From the NCBI GenBank assembly GCA_000708835.1, contig DF237265.1, positions 2,107-66,106 on the forward strand: a stretch of DNA of 64,000 nt, given 5' to 3'. The position numbers were made by a program, and so were the translations under genes. Source of the DNA: Klebsormidium nitens. Lineage: Eukaryota > Streptophyta > Klebsormidiophyceae > Klebsormidiales > Klebsormidiaceae. Position 1 is the first letter of the stretch. Every line of letters starts with the position of its first letter. Below are positions 35,820-47,700 of the stretch, in pieces. The notes under the pieces were generated by a model, which was given only the letters and a program-made list of their open reading frames with translations, was not told the origin of the DNA and did no database searches.

Positions 35820-38800
35820 ATGGACAAAGGGCCCCATGGTCACGTTGAACGGCCATCGTGGAGCCCCTACGACAACAACGGAGGGTGAGAGCGAGTGACC
35901 CGCCTCTTGTGGATGCTCATTAAAACGCACTTTTATCTAAAGTGGCCAATGGTCCAGTTTGTGCAGAATTGGGTGTGATCACTTAGCATTCTGTGTGGGA
36001 CACGCAATTCAACAAAACTCCTTGAAGTCCGAAGCGCTCGACGTGCTGAAACATCGTAGAGTTGTGGTGCTGCCAAAGTGTGGCAGTGTCTAGGTGTTGC
36101 GCAATTGAAGAAGCTTGTTGTGTTAAGTTCTGATAACATTGTATCAACGCCGCAGCGTCAACACAGAGGCGTACATCCTCTTAAATAACCTTGATTTATG
36201 AGATTGGATCAGAAGATTCTGATTTAAAAACTCCCTTTCGTTTGAATGCTTGATTATATTGTAAGAGTTTCCTTCATTCAATCTGGAGCTAGCCGGTCAC
36301 GCTGCTTGCTCCTGGCTTAGGTCAAAAACTCCTGTCTTTGCGCTTTTGTGTCAGCAAGTTCTCAGCAGAAAATCTCCTGGTCTTTGTGAACCTGAGGGAT
36401 CATGGGTCACCAACAGCGGTTCTTATTATTCAGGACTGCTGTGGCTGTGGCTGGGGAGGACTACTGCGTGATCGCGGCGGACACACGCATGTCAACAGGA
36501 TTCAGCATACTGACCCGGGATCACACTAAGCTCTTCAAAGTGTAAGTAGAAGCGCCCTGCTTGTCTGGTTGTGGGTGATGAGTTTCAAAACTCCGGTTAC
36601 ACCAAGCTCTTCAAAGTGTAAGTGGAAGCGCCCTGCTTTTCTGGTTGTGGTTGATAAGTATGAAAGCTCCGGGAAATTTCAACTTGATTTCTACATATTC
36701 CATAGAGCCAGGGTACGCTTCGTGTGCTCTGCTGGCTGAGAGCAGGGGTTCGAAGATAGTCTCACACCCACGCTCTTAGCTGGTTCGACCTCCCATGATT
36801 GGCTCCTTTGGTTTGCATCCAGAAATGGGGCAAAGATGGTTTGCTAGGTCCGACATATCATGTCTGGACATACAGAATGATCTTGGATCTTCTCGAAGAC
36901 GCTCTCTGGTCGGTCGATTTCTTGACTTTGCATGATTGCTTGCAGGTCGGACAAGTGCGTTCTGGCGTCAGCAGGATTCCAGGCAGATGCCAAAACACTC
37001 CAGAAGACTCTGGATGCACGCCACCAGGTGAGTCAGCAGGGGTTGGAAGAGCTGAGAAGAGTTGACCCTTCTGTGAAGTTATTGATCCAGTTGGAAGATG
37101 CTTATTACGGCAAGCACAGGAAGCATTCTCCTGTCACTAGTTGTTGAGAGGAACTAATGGGGCAAGCCCAATTTCACCACCTTTCTTTCAGAAGATATTA
37201 CATGGTTGTGGCCCCACTCACCAGGTACTCCTCACAATAGGTACTGCTCACAAGTACTTATCATATCAAATCTAGGCATTCTGTGAAAGCACAGAGGTCT
37301 TTCTGTTTGCTCGAAGCAAGCTTAGGATGATACTGGTTGCTGGCACGATTGCATAGCAACGTCTTGTCCCGCTCGCCGTGCAGCAATACCAGCACAAGCA
37401 CAACAAGGAGATCAGCTGCCCGGCCATGGCCCAGCTCCTGTCCAACACGCTTTACTACAAGCGCTTCTTCCCGTACTACACCTTCAACCTTCTAGGCGGA
37501 CTTGACAACGAAGGTACGCGCCTTGAAGACGTCTTTTGAGTGACTGCAACAGATGACGAGAGTCCTGAAACACCTCTTGTCCCCCCTCTCTTTCGTGCTC
37601 TGGTCCTCCTTGATCTTCCTGGCAGCAAAGTCTTTCTTCATGCTTCAAGGATTGACTTCTGCGGGTCTATTTCATTCTTGCAAACACTTTTTGATGGGTT
37701 TGACAGCTTGTTTTCAACATGACAAGATTTGAAGGACCCCGTGACCTACCAAAGGCGCAAGGACGCGGTTTGCATTCTGCTGGACGAAAGCAGACGAGAA
37801 CTCTGCCTGAGAAGCTTCTATCGACTTCGTCTGTACTCCACTATCTATTTGTTTCTGTGCATTCACAAACGTCGTCTCAGCAGGTCGCTAGGAGACAATG
37901 TCGCCCAGCTTTCCTTCTGCCCGCTTTTTGATACTTTCGATCCAAACAGCCGACCTGGCAACTCTTGCCCATCTTCCAGTCTTTGAAGATCATCCCGCAT
38001 TCCAGATGTCGGAACCGTGTATGGCCGTCAACTGTGCTGCTAATTGTAGTTAAGCTGGAGAGCAAGTCGTTGTGCTGCCAATCAACATTCTCGCCACGTT
38101 CTCACTGCAGGGAAGGGCTGTGTATATACGTACGACGCGATCGGTTCGTACGAGCGGACGGGGTACAGCTGCCAGGGGAGCGGCCAGCAGCTGGTGATGC
38201 CGGTGCTCGACAACCAGCTCAAGTCAGCGAGCCCCCTGGTCCTGCCCGCGGTGGTAGGTGCTGCCGGATAAAGCACCCCAGCGGATACTTAGATATTCAG
38301 AAGCTTGCAGTATGATTTTCGGTGCCATTGGTGCCAGCTTTAGATCACGGTGACTCTCCGACCTTCCTATCACAGAGATTTCCCGACCCGCCTATGGAGA
38401 AATGGACGCAAAGCGGGAGCGAACTAGTCTTTTCCTCCGACTCCAAGACTACGACTGCAATGTCGCACCTTGTGTCAGGAATCGGACTTACTGGATGGAA
38501 ATCCGCGGACTATAATCGACTGTTGAGATATGGAGACAAGAGTCGTGGCGACTTCGTAGCGCTTTCGTGTGTCGTTAGTGACATCGCCGAAGCTGGCGGA
38601 AAGACATGCGATGTTCGTCAGATACAGCAAAGCGTGAAAGGAGTGTTGCGGAAGGGCGTATGCACGTGGGTTATACAACTCGGTTGAGTTGAAAGCGGGG
38701 AAAGATCGAACCATATCTTAAAGAGGCTGGAGTTCGCCCGTCTCTTTGCTGCAAGGGCATAATAAAGCAAAAGGAAGGCTTGTAGGAACGTAATAGCAAG

Positions 38801-39489
38801 AACAGGAAGCTGGTGGTCATCTAAAGATCTAAAAGGAAGGGGCCTATCAGGAGAGAATGTTGATACGTGTTGGAGCTTAAAAAAGGGAAAATGTTGGGCC
38901 GTTGCTTTCACGGGACAGGAAGATGCTTGACTCAGGCTTTGTATCTTCTGTCTACATTCGAGGAAAGGGCAGGCAACTTTGATGGTACTTCCGCGTGTGC
39001 TTGTCATCGACAAACCACTGTTGCGGGTAGTCACTGTGACGATCTTAATTAGGCGAGACCTCTTTCTGTTTGCAGAGCTCGGCGACTCCGCTATCTGAAG
39101 CGGAAGCAATGGATCTGATCAAAGATACATTTGCGTCAGCTGGGGAGAGAGACATTTACACGGTAAGCTTCGGCCTGTGTGTGCTTCGTAAGCTTCGACC
39201 CGTATCTGCTTCGGATGCCACTTAACAAGTTGCGTGGCTGACGAGGATAGGGAAATTTTTGTTTTCAGGGTTGCTCGCCCAGCTGCATTCAGGAAGTCCA
39301 GTCTTTCTCACGGCAGGTTGCGTTCGACCCGAGTGGCAGCATGGTTATTGTACTCTGGATCATTGCTGGTGCACTATCTTGTTTGTTTCTTACAGTTAAC
39401 ATCCTGTAATGCAGGGTGATGCCGTTGAGATCATAATCATCAACCGGAAAGGTATTCGGAAGGAGGTGCTTCCGCTAAAGAAGGATTAG
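35820..39489 (+). CDS. PBF1: 20S proteasome subunit beta type-6 (PSMB1/PBF1 orthologue)
   Basis: Non-catalytic beta-6 subunit of the 20S core, the central protease of ubiquitin-dependent degradation in cytosol and nucleus. Seven exons join in phase: 35820-35884, 36434-36541, 36946-37027, 37384-37513, 38111-38253, 39076-39162, 39415-39489; 229 residues, close to the ~223 of the Arabidopsis protein. Key segments: N-terminal WSPYDNNGG joined to TAVAVAGEDYCVIAADTR, then STGFSILTRDHTKLFKV, KHNKEISCPAMAQLLSN, YYKRFFPYYTFNLLGGL, YTYDAIGSYERTGYSCQGSG and LPLKKD at the end. The Gly-Gly-Thr junction is at the expected position. The first exon is short and separated from exon 2 by a 549-bp intron. The second exon's donor region is tandemly duplicated downstream. 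Orthology is clear from the body of the protein. Confidence 0.95.
36524..36675 (+). repeat. 76-bp tandem duplication spanning an exon-intron junction
   Basis: The sequence from AAGCTCTTCAAAGTGTAAGT (36528) through the following intron start (GAAGCGCCCTGCTT, TCTGGTTGTGG) is repeated 76 bp downstream (36604 onward) with a few substitutions. The duplication includes the last exon bases and the GTAAGT donor, so there are two potential donors. Using the second would add 76 nt and shift the frame. Confidence 0.85.
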
Positions 39490-41307
39490 TTTGCACGGCC
39501 TTGCTCAAAATAGGTACACTGAGAGCTGTGGATATCGTAGAGGTCGCACCTATATGGGGGGATATCGTTGATACATCATTCCATTGTTTGTCGTCCCAAA
39601 GCGTGCCAGCAACGAGTTCATCACAATGCAGGAGTTCGGATCACGTCAAATGTGTATGGGGCTTCGTTGCATCATGTACCTTGTGGCAAGCTGCTTTTTA
39701 GCCACTTGGTGTCTTACACACTGAGTAGGTGTTGATTTCCGCAACTCGCCAAGATCTCAAGGTGTTGTTCTGCACAAATGCCCCGTTTGTCTTCGGGGGT
39801 AACCTTCCGCAGCAAAAGTAGTCCGTGCGACGGTCCCAAAACGTTCACTACCGTCACCCAGCTTTTTTTGTAGTAGCACTTTGGAACACCGCGGTGTTTT
39901 TGCTAACGTGTGACCGTACGAGCCGGCGAGTTGGCAAGTTTACCCGCGGTGTTTTCTTGGCGACGGCAGCGCCGCAGCCGCGACCCCCGCCTTTCATTCG
40001 CTCGAATCCAACAACACCCGCTCTTTGTTGAAAGGCCCTTGGTGCGGACTGTTTCTGGCATTTTCATGAGTCACTTAAAACGATCAAGCTGGTGGTCTGC
40101 ATGTTTAGGCCCTTCCAAAGTCCGGAGCCTCGGAGATATGTTACTAATTGTGCTACTGGACATGATCATGCTCAGTCACGTAACTTGCAATGTAAAGTTT
40201 AAACAAATATAGTCGATTTGAGAAACGTATGTATCAACGCCCCAATGGCCGCCTATCCACAGACTCGGTCAAACTTCTCAATGAGAAACTTCAGTCAACT
40301 ACTTACCATTTTGACAGTGTCGGTTTCACTTAATTCATAAGGTTTCGAACTCAGTGCGCTCGAGCTACGACGGTTGCATGAATCACATGAGGTAACGTAC
40401 ATGGTTCATGCATGACAGGACCATGTAGCTGGCCCGTTCGATCAGTGCATGCCAGCACTTTATATATAATTTGATTTATGCCAACTTCAATGTAGGACGT
40501 GTGTTTGATAATTTGGCAAATCGTCGTCGTCGGTCGAGCTTGGCTTTTTGCACGTTCATGGACATTGAAGTAACTTACGTTAAATACTACTGAAGTAATT
40601 GCGCCGTTGGGCGCGATGGTGAGTCAGGCGTGCATGCGCATTTTTTTCATTCAGGTGCGCAAATCAACCATCTTCATGCAGATCTAGGGGTCTATCTCTA
40701 CATCAGGCTCGATCCTCTTACCTTCAGGCTTGCAAGCTTCTCTGCAGATCCGCATGCCTTGGAGGCCGCGCTGAGCTGGCAATGACCCCGATTCCTCGCC
40801 GAGCCCGGGCGCCGAGCCGATTGATCAGCCGACCACTGTCCAGTGTCCAGTAGTACTCGATGGACAGACCGGGATAATAGTTGGGGGATCAGCTAGTCCT
40901 CAGTACGTTCAACTAAGGAGTCAACCTAGAGGAGTCGGGACTCGAGAGTCGGGAGTCGGGAGTGCGGTGGTTGGGAGTCGGCGGACGGGCCCGGGGCAGT
41001 GCATGAGTAAATGCGTCCGATCGATGTGTCGGCTTGACCAGTCTGCCGGTCTGCCGCATAACCTATCCCCTCGCAACAGACTCCGAAACCGAGTCGGACT
41101 CCGAGTCCTTGCATGGAGCTAGCCTAGCCTGGGGATGCCGCAGCGGTAGGCCGTCATTGATCATGCATAGCGTATCCCTCGGAGAGACTCCCTCCACCTT
41201 CAGGCTTCAGAAGGTCAGGTAGGAGGTAGGAAGATGTCGGTCCGGGTTAGCCCAGTCCAGACTGCGGCTCAACTGACCCGCATCTTTGCTGACCACACTG
41301 ACACCTG
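39490..41307. other. Intergenic between proteasome beta-6 and methyltransferase
   Basis: I see no coding region. Around 40932-40983 there is a short degenerate GAGTCGGG repeat (four or five copies), with a partly inverted GAGTCGGACTCCGAGTCC at about 41092-41110. The rest is unremarkable spacer holding the 3' UTR of the proteasome gene and the methyltransferase promoter. Confidence 0.4.
40932..40983. repeat. Short degenerate GAGTCGGG tandem repeat
   Basis: GAGTCGGG or near copies at about 40932, 40946, 40953 and 40975, in spacer DNA. Low-complexity; no function inferred. Confidence 0.5.
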
Positions 41308-41973
41308 ATGAGCGCACCCAGCAAGCATTCGTTCTTCTGGTTCCTCTGCAGCATTGCAGGCGCACTCCTTTTAGCTGCCCTGTATATGCCCAGGATTCCA
41401 ATGGCGGCCGCGGATCCCTTCCGCTCGCTCTACAACGCCACCAAACGGCACCGCTCACAGCACGGCTGCCTCGCGTACACATTCGAAGACGGCCCCAATC
41501 TAGTTGCGCTTGTCCAGAAGTTGCGCCCGAACCGCGTGCTGGAACTAGGCACGGCGCTTGGGTACACCGCGTGCATCTTTTCTACAGGAAGGCCGACCAC
41601 AAAAGTTGACACCGTCGAGCGCGACCCAGAGCACGTGCGGCTGGCGCGCGAGAATGTGGCGTCCGTCGGGTTAACGGAGCGCGTCAAAGTGATCGAGGGC
41701 GATTTCAACCAGGTTTTACCCAAGCTACCGGCGGCAGGGTATGACGTTGCCTTCTTTGACGGGTATGCGCCGAGTATGGACATCATCGACACGCTGAGGA
41801 CAAAGTTGAGTGGGGAGGGAACGCTGATCTGCGGGAATCTGGGGCTGGTTAGCGATTCAGCGGAGTCGCGGCGGCTGTCAAAAGAGCTGGCGGATAAGAG
41901 CAGGTGGCTTACAGAGTGGGCGCTGGAAGGGGGGGCGACAGCGGTTGCAAAGAAAGTCAACGGGCAGCAGTAG
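41308..41973 (+). CDS. Membrane-anchored SAM-dependent O-methyltransferase-like protein, intronless
   Basis: Single uninterrupted frame of 221 residues. Residues ~9-30 (FFWFLCSIAGALLLAALYMP) form one hydrophobic signal-anchor segment. The rest is a class I Rossmann methyltransferase: motif I VLELGTALGYTACIF with the glycine loop, the acidic residue of motif II in VDTVERDPEH, LARENVASVGL, motif III VIEGDFNQVLPKL, and motif IV YDVAFFDGYAP. The layout matches the catechol/caffeoyl-CoA O-methyltransferase (Methyltransf_24) group, with FFDG in place of the metal-binding FIDAD of true catechol-type enzymes, so the substrate is unknown. It is the only intron-free gene among neighbours with 6-31 exons, which suggests retroposition or acquisition by transfer. 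Confidence 0.85.
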   Translation: MSAPSKHSFFWFLCSIAGALLLAALYMPRIPMAAADPFRSLYNATKRHRSQHGCLAYTFEDGPNLVALVQKLRPNRVLELGTALGYTACIFSTGRPTTKVDTVERDPEHVRLARENVASVGLTERVKVIEGDFNQVLPKLPAAGYDVAFFDGYAPSMDIIDTLRTKLSGEGTLICGNLGLVSDSAESRRLSKELADKSRWLTEWALEGGATAVAKKVNGQQ

Positions 41974-44704
41974 GGCGGCGCACGCCTTTTCCTAATTAAT
42001 TCCGAAGCGGCATACCCCAGTTTTCAGTCAAACTGATTGAGTACTGGGGATATGTGATGCCTGATGCACATATTTTCCTGAAGCCTATCTGATGATGTGG
42101 ACCCTTCCAGCGCCTGTGTAGCGTGCAGTAGCTGCGACAGAACTGCTAACCCTTTCTTTGATTGTTCCAGAAAGCACGCTGTATTTGTAGAGAACTGGTT
42201 AGATAAATCAAACTTGTGTCACACAACATTCTTCAAATTAAGTGCTTGGATCAAGGGTTGCAAAAGGGGAGATGGGGAGGGGAGGGATCCGGGAAGGGGC
42301 GGGGAGTTGAGCATGAGGAGAGTGGAGGGCACCTGTGGCGAGGGGTAAGGATGGCCCAATTGTTATGCATGTCTTCCATCTGTGGATCTCAAAGTGATGG
42401 CTTCATGCACATTCTCTCTGTTGATTGAGCATTCTGAGTCCAGCACCGCCATTGATTATTGAAACCCGGATCAACTTGAGCTTAACTTGCTAAGGAATCC
42501 TTTCAAGTGTACACCCTGATTCTGATGTCGGATCAAATGATAACGGAGCATGACCTGGGATGTCGGTGGTTTGACAGAAGCTTTGGCTCAAGCGAGTGCA
42601 TGCCACCTGATGCTCAGGGTGGATGACAATCTGTGGCGCCACCCCCACAATCTGCTACACCTTTACTCAATTAGACGGTCTTTTGGTCAAGTGCCAATGA
42701 AGTCGAGTCAGGGCCTGGCATAGTAGCGCAGGGAACGATGGAGACCCAGCCGTGCCCGCTGGCCCCTGATTCAGTCTGGTAGCACATTACAGTGGTTTTA
42801 TGTTCGATTTCTTTTGACGGTGTATATGCTTGAAGCATTCTCTCAGTAATATTGTGAACACGGCGCGCTAGCTCTTGCTTACATGAGTTTGTCATGCTAG
42901 AGCTCCGCTGATCCTTGCCATGCCGCCACCGGGTGGGCCATGCATCCGCTAATGTGGTGGAAGTGCCTGGAATGGCATCATTAATTGCAGCTGATACAGA
43001 TCAATAATCGCGCACTCTATTGGAATATACGATGATACTTTGGTCGGATGCATGCGAGCTCGATCACTCTATATTAGATATTCACAGCTCCTGGGTGGAG
43101 CCTGCTGCATGCAATGATGGCCGACTCCTCACGATCAGCTTATAGTATTACTACATAGCTTCTTGCAGTCTCCTACCGGCTAGTAGATATACTATAGTAA
43201 TCTGGTATATATATATTTAGAGCACGGCTATATATATATCTGCAGTGGCGGCCGCCATGGCATGGTCACATGTCCGACTTCCGAATATGATCATTATCAG
43301 TATATCGCAGAATGCGCTGCATGACTGAGCATGACTGACACTGAGCTATAGCTCTTCGAGCTCGCCGCACCAGCCCCGGATCTCCAGCTTATTTACTTGA
43401 ATAAGCTCGATCCGGTGTTCCGACTGATTGCAATCGTTGCAACTTATGCATCAAACTGAGCTTAATTCAGTGTGCCACTGAATGGAGCTCACATCATTAG
43501 CACATGTGCTGACAATCTTGCATTTGCAAGTAGCCAATCCCGCATGGTCTCAAGCTGTCAAAACCTACCTGCTTAAGCTCACTGCATTTCCGTCCTGAAT
43601 TTTCAACAGTATTGTCGAAATTTGCACCCGGTGTTCCCATCAGTCAATATGCACATGTATGGCCGGGCGCGGCCAGCTAGGGCTGCCCGACCTATTTGGA
43701 AAAGACAGAACAGAATGATATCGGTGTAAGATGCAGTACAGTGATTAGTGTACGAGATAATGTACATGATTCGAACAAAGCTGACATGCAATAGCAATTA
43801 ACCTGAAGTCCGCTTCTGAACGCCAGATTATGCTGAGTCTCCCGTAGTGCTTGCATGTCACATCTATGCTACATTCGGAGAGGCTAAGTCGGTGGTCGCA
43901 CTGGGGGCAGTTCTGTAGGAACCACAGACGAACCCGTTAAGGCGCATCTGATGAAGCCTCCAACCATTGTCTACGTCTGCACGGGTCTTGAGAATCAAGC
44001 AGAAGCTTCTTTCGAGGTGCAAGCTACCATGCGAGCACACTCTGCAAGCAACGTATGTATAAGATGTCCATCAAGACGAGATTGAACAACAGAATTGAGT
44101 GCACCAATGTTGAACGGAGAGGGAGGGAGTGCCACAGCCGCTAGCCTGGGTCAGCGTCTTTGCTCACCATCTTTTTGTCGAGGGTTGAAGCCTGGCATCC
44201 CTTCCCGGCTAGCTAACCTCCGCGGCGGTCGACTCGTCACCTCCGGAGGAGAAGACACCTCCCCCACCTCCGCTTGAGGCCCTGCAGAAGAGAGTATCGG
44301 GTGATGAGGACAATGATGCGACAGTGGGCGAAGTTTGCTGACAAAATGATTACATTCAAGACCACTCGAAACTCTTCCGTCCTTCAGAGGATCAAATATT
44401 TCGGAGAACGCTTTAGGAAGTCAGGCAATATAACAGCGAAGCATTCGGAACCCCGTCATTTTGTTACCGGGCAGATCAGTGCGGCTTTTCTTAACATGAA
44501 AAGCTTCTGACGTCGGATGGACCAGGCCCATTCAGATGAGTTCGGTCCGACTGGAAGAAAAAGATCCCAGAACGATCGCCTCTTGCAGAAATGAACAACG
44601 TAGAACCGGGGTCTTTCAGCTTATTAGGCATCATACCCTAGTATGAATTAGGACTGCCGAGCTGTTTGCCCACGAGCACGCAACCACACAATCACACCGA
44701 GCGG
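41974..44704. other. Intergenic, convergent 3' ends
   Basis: A long spacer between the methyltransferase and the antiporter. Seen: a G-rich stretch (about 42265-42345), a TA-repeat pair near 43203-43240 (two TATATATAT blocks flanking TTTAGAGCACGGC), and many short palindromes with AGCTCG/GATCG words at 43000-43450. No supported exon. Confidence 0.45.
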
Positions 44705-47700
44705 CTACTCGGTACTACCAAAGAGACTGAATACTAAGGCCGTCAGCCTGGATGCACGTGGAAACGAGGACCCCCTAGCTTGTCCCTCACCTTGGCCGTT
44801 GGCCTGGCTCTCCACCCGCGTGAGGTCCTCCTCGCTGGCCGTCGTGAAGAAGGGCCGAATGTACTTCTTGTCCACCGTCTCCAAAAAGCTGCGCCCACGA
44901 GAGAAGCAGCGACAGGGAAAGGAGTGAGATCGGCTGTGTGAACTACCGTCGAAAAGCGATGGGAAAAGCCAAAGCGGGTCGTCGCAGCAGGTCTATGACT
45001 CAAGCGTCTGGATTCCATAGTGTTTGACGTGCGGAACATCAAACGACAAGGTAAAAGAGGACAAGGATTTTGGAAAGGTGCACGTGTCGAACTTCTGAAG
45101 ATAAGTGGTTGAAACCGTGGGTGTTAGAGAACACAAGTTTGACTAACAGAACGAAGTGGAGCTTCGAAGTGAAGATCGACAGATCATCGTCTTGTCCACA
45201 AAAAAAGGAATTGTAGCATGGTCTGCTTTTGAAGCACCGAAGGCGCTATGATTGTGGCGAAAGCTCAGAAAGAGCGCGACTCACGTGCCGTTTGCCTCCG
45301 GCATGTACTGCTTGGCCGCTCGCTGGAAGTTTTTGAGGCGCATCTGAAGGGAGCCCCGGCTTGTGGGGCTCGAGGGGGGCGTGTAGTCCGACTCGCCGTT
45401 CCCCTGCAACAGGAAACGCGCGTCAAGTTAGCGGTACTGTGATATCGTCCAGGAGAAGGGCAAAAGGCGTAGTCCGGCCCGACACGAGTAGGCCAGCCGA
45501 GTGGCAGCTAATTGACCAACTAGAGAGGAAAAGCCAACAAAAACTTCAACGATTGGGTCTCAAAAGTACTGCACTGCAACCAACAGCACACATCTCAAGA
45601 AGAACCAAAAGCGGGGGATAAACTCAACGTGGTATTTCAGCCTGCACAATCTATTGCTTAGAAGTCTGGCAGCAAGCTAGACCAGCGGCGACCACGAATC
45701 AAGATACCGGGCGGGCTTCTAAGCTGGGAGCGACAAAATTTAGAACAAACGATGAAAAACGGCAAACACCGCTCACCGATCGCATCAGCCCCGCCTCCTC
45801 CCCCGCTCCATCTAGAGCCTGCAAAGGATATTTCCACCACTAAGCACTCAAAAAACAGTTGTTGCCCGCCCAATCACACTAGCCGGTCTCGAGGTACACT
45901 GTGCTAGACGGGACTGGCGCCCACTGTAACCTTATTTCGGTTGAATTGATGAACAGCGAACTGAGGGGGGATACGCAATTTTATGCGTGCGCGACGGCTC
46001 ACCTCCCCTGCCAGTGGCTGGAAGTCGTCCCCCAGCAAGTCGAGCCGCCTGAGGACCTCCGCTGTGGAACCCCCGACCCCCAAGACCTGCGGAAAAGAAA
46101 GACACGGAGTGACCTTAGAGGCACGACGAGTCTTGTCACAGCCCGACCCACCCGTTGGCAGCCCATTTGCAAGCAGAGTGCTGCGAAGAATTGAGCACAC
46201 GGGTCGACCCAATTAAATGTGGTCAACAATTCTGCGTGTACCAGGGCCCTTTTTTTCGAGATCCATGACTCAAAGAGGCAGGAAAAGCACTTTAGCCGAT
46301 TGTGTTGAGCGCGATTCCGTGGGTCAAAGAGAGGCACGTAAGGGTCAAGGATGCACTATCCTTGCCTTCTATGATCTGACACATTCTAGACAAAGTCCTG
46401 CCTTCATAAGCTCGAAAGTGCTTCATAAGCCCATAATCGCTCCTCTTCTGAGGTGGTGCGGGCTCTTACCGTGAGCACCACGATGGCCGTGGTCGTTGTG
46501 AACATGACCTTCCCGTGGCCCGTTGGTAGGTCCTCAATCGACTGCAGCGCAAGTGCGAACGCCATGGCGCCCCGGAGACCTGCACGGAATTGACACGAAA
46601 GCAGCTGACCAGTGGGCCTCGGCCGGGGAATAGATCTGGGTACACTTGGCCATATTGCTTTTCTTGTTTAGTTTCGTGCGCTGAATCGGCCCAGGAACGA
46701 TGCATAGCGGACGTCTCAACGAGAGAAGAAAAAATTGCACAAAGGAACCATGAGCGTATGATTTAAATGGGGAGCGCAAACCAATGAACGACTCAGCGAT
46801 GGCCGTTCTGAAGAGAGGATTCGACCCCTAACGAGCCGGAGCCTGTGTAAAGAAACATCGATCATATGCTGTTCGTGCCCTGATGGCTTACCGCTGAACC
46901 AGAGCGCTTTTTGATGGGCCATAGGGATGTTCTTGCTGCGGGGCCGGATAGTGTTGATGATGTATGACAGCGGGAACACGTTGGCGGCCCTGCGCAGGAC
47001 CGGAACGCTTGCTTGAGCGGAAGGGCATCTTGTTTATAACGATGCACATCGAGAAGCGTGGAAGCTTGCAAGCTGTGTGCTGCACTGCTGTCGTCCTCCA
47101 AGCTGAAACGTTGTTGCGAAAAGTTCGAGAGCGGCTTCCTTGAGGAATCCGGCAGATACTCGACTTCAATCAGTAGAACTCAGAAGTACCATGCCCTCTG
47201 CAACACTACGGATAGAAATAGCATCATTCTTGATGTCTCCATTGCTGATTGAAAACGTGAGCCCTTTGTCAGCGGAATAAGATGCACATCACTCACAGAC
47301 ATGCCGGCCTCTCACCAGGGAGGTTCAACAAAACCGATTCATTGCCTCTCTTGTGCAGCTAACTGAAAGAAGTGGAGGTACGTACCTGGCTGCCAGGATA
47401 GCAATGATGGCAAAGAAGGTGAAGCTGACGTGTGTCCAGCTCTGCTCCGTGTTGAAGATGGCCACGCCCATGTAGATGAAGCTGGATACAGGGAGGCGCA
47501 AAAAGCTCAGCCGAAACTTGCAGCCGATATGATATGAGAGAAGAGACTGTCAGAACTCAGGTTAATCTGAGAATTTGAAGACACTGGCATATGCGGGTAT
47601 GGAAGAGCTTCCCAGAAGTCTTCAAGTCGAACCTCATAGAAGGAAGTTCCTTCTTCCGTACGAAGATACGCATTCATAACGCACACACGCTGACAGACGT

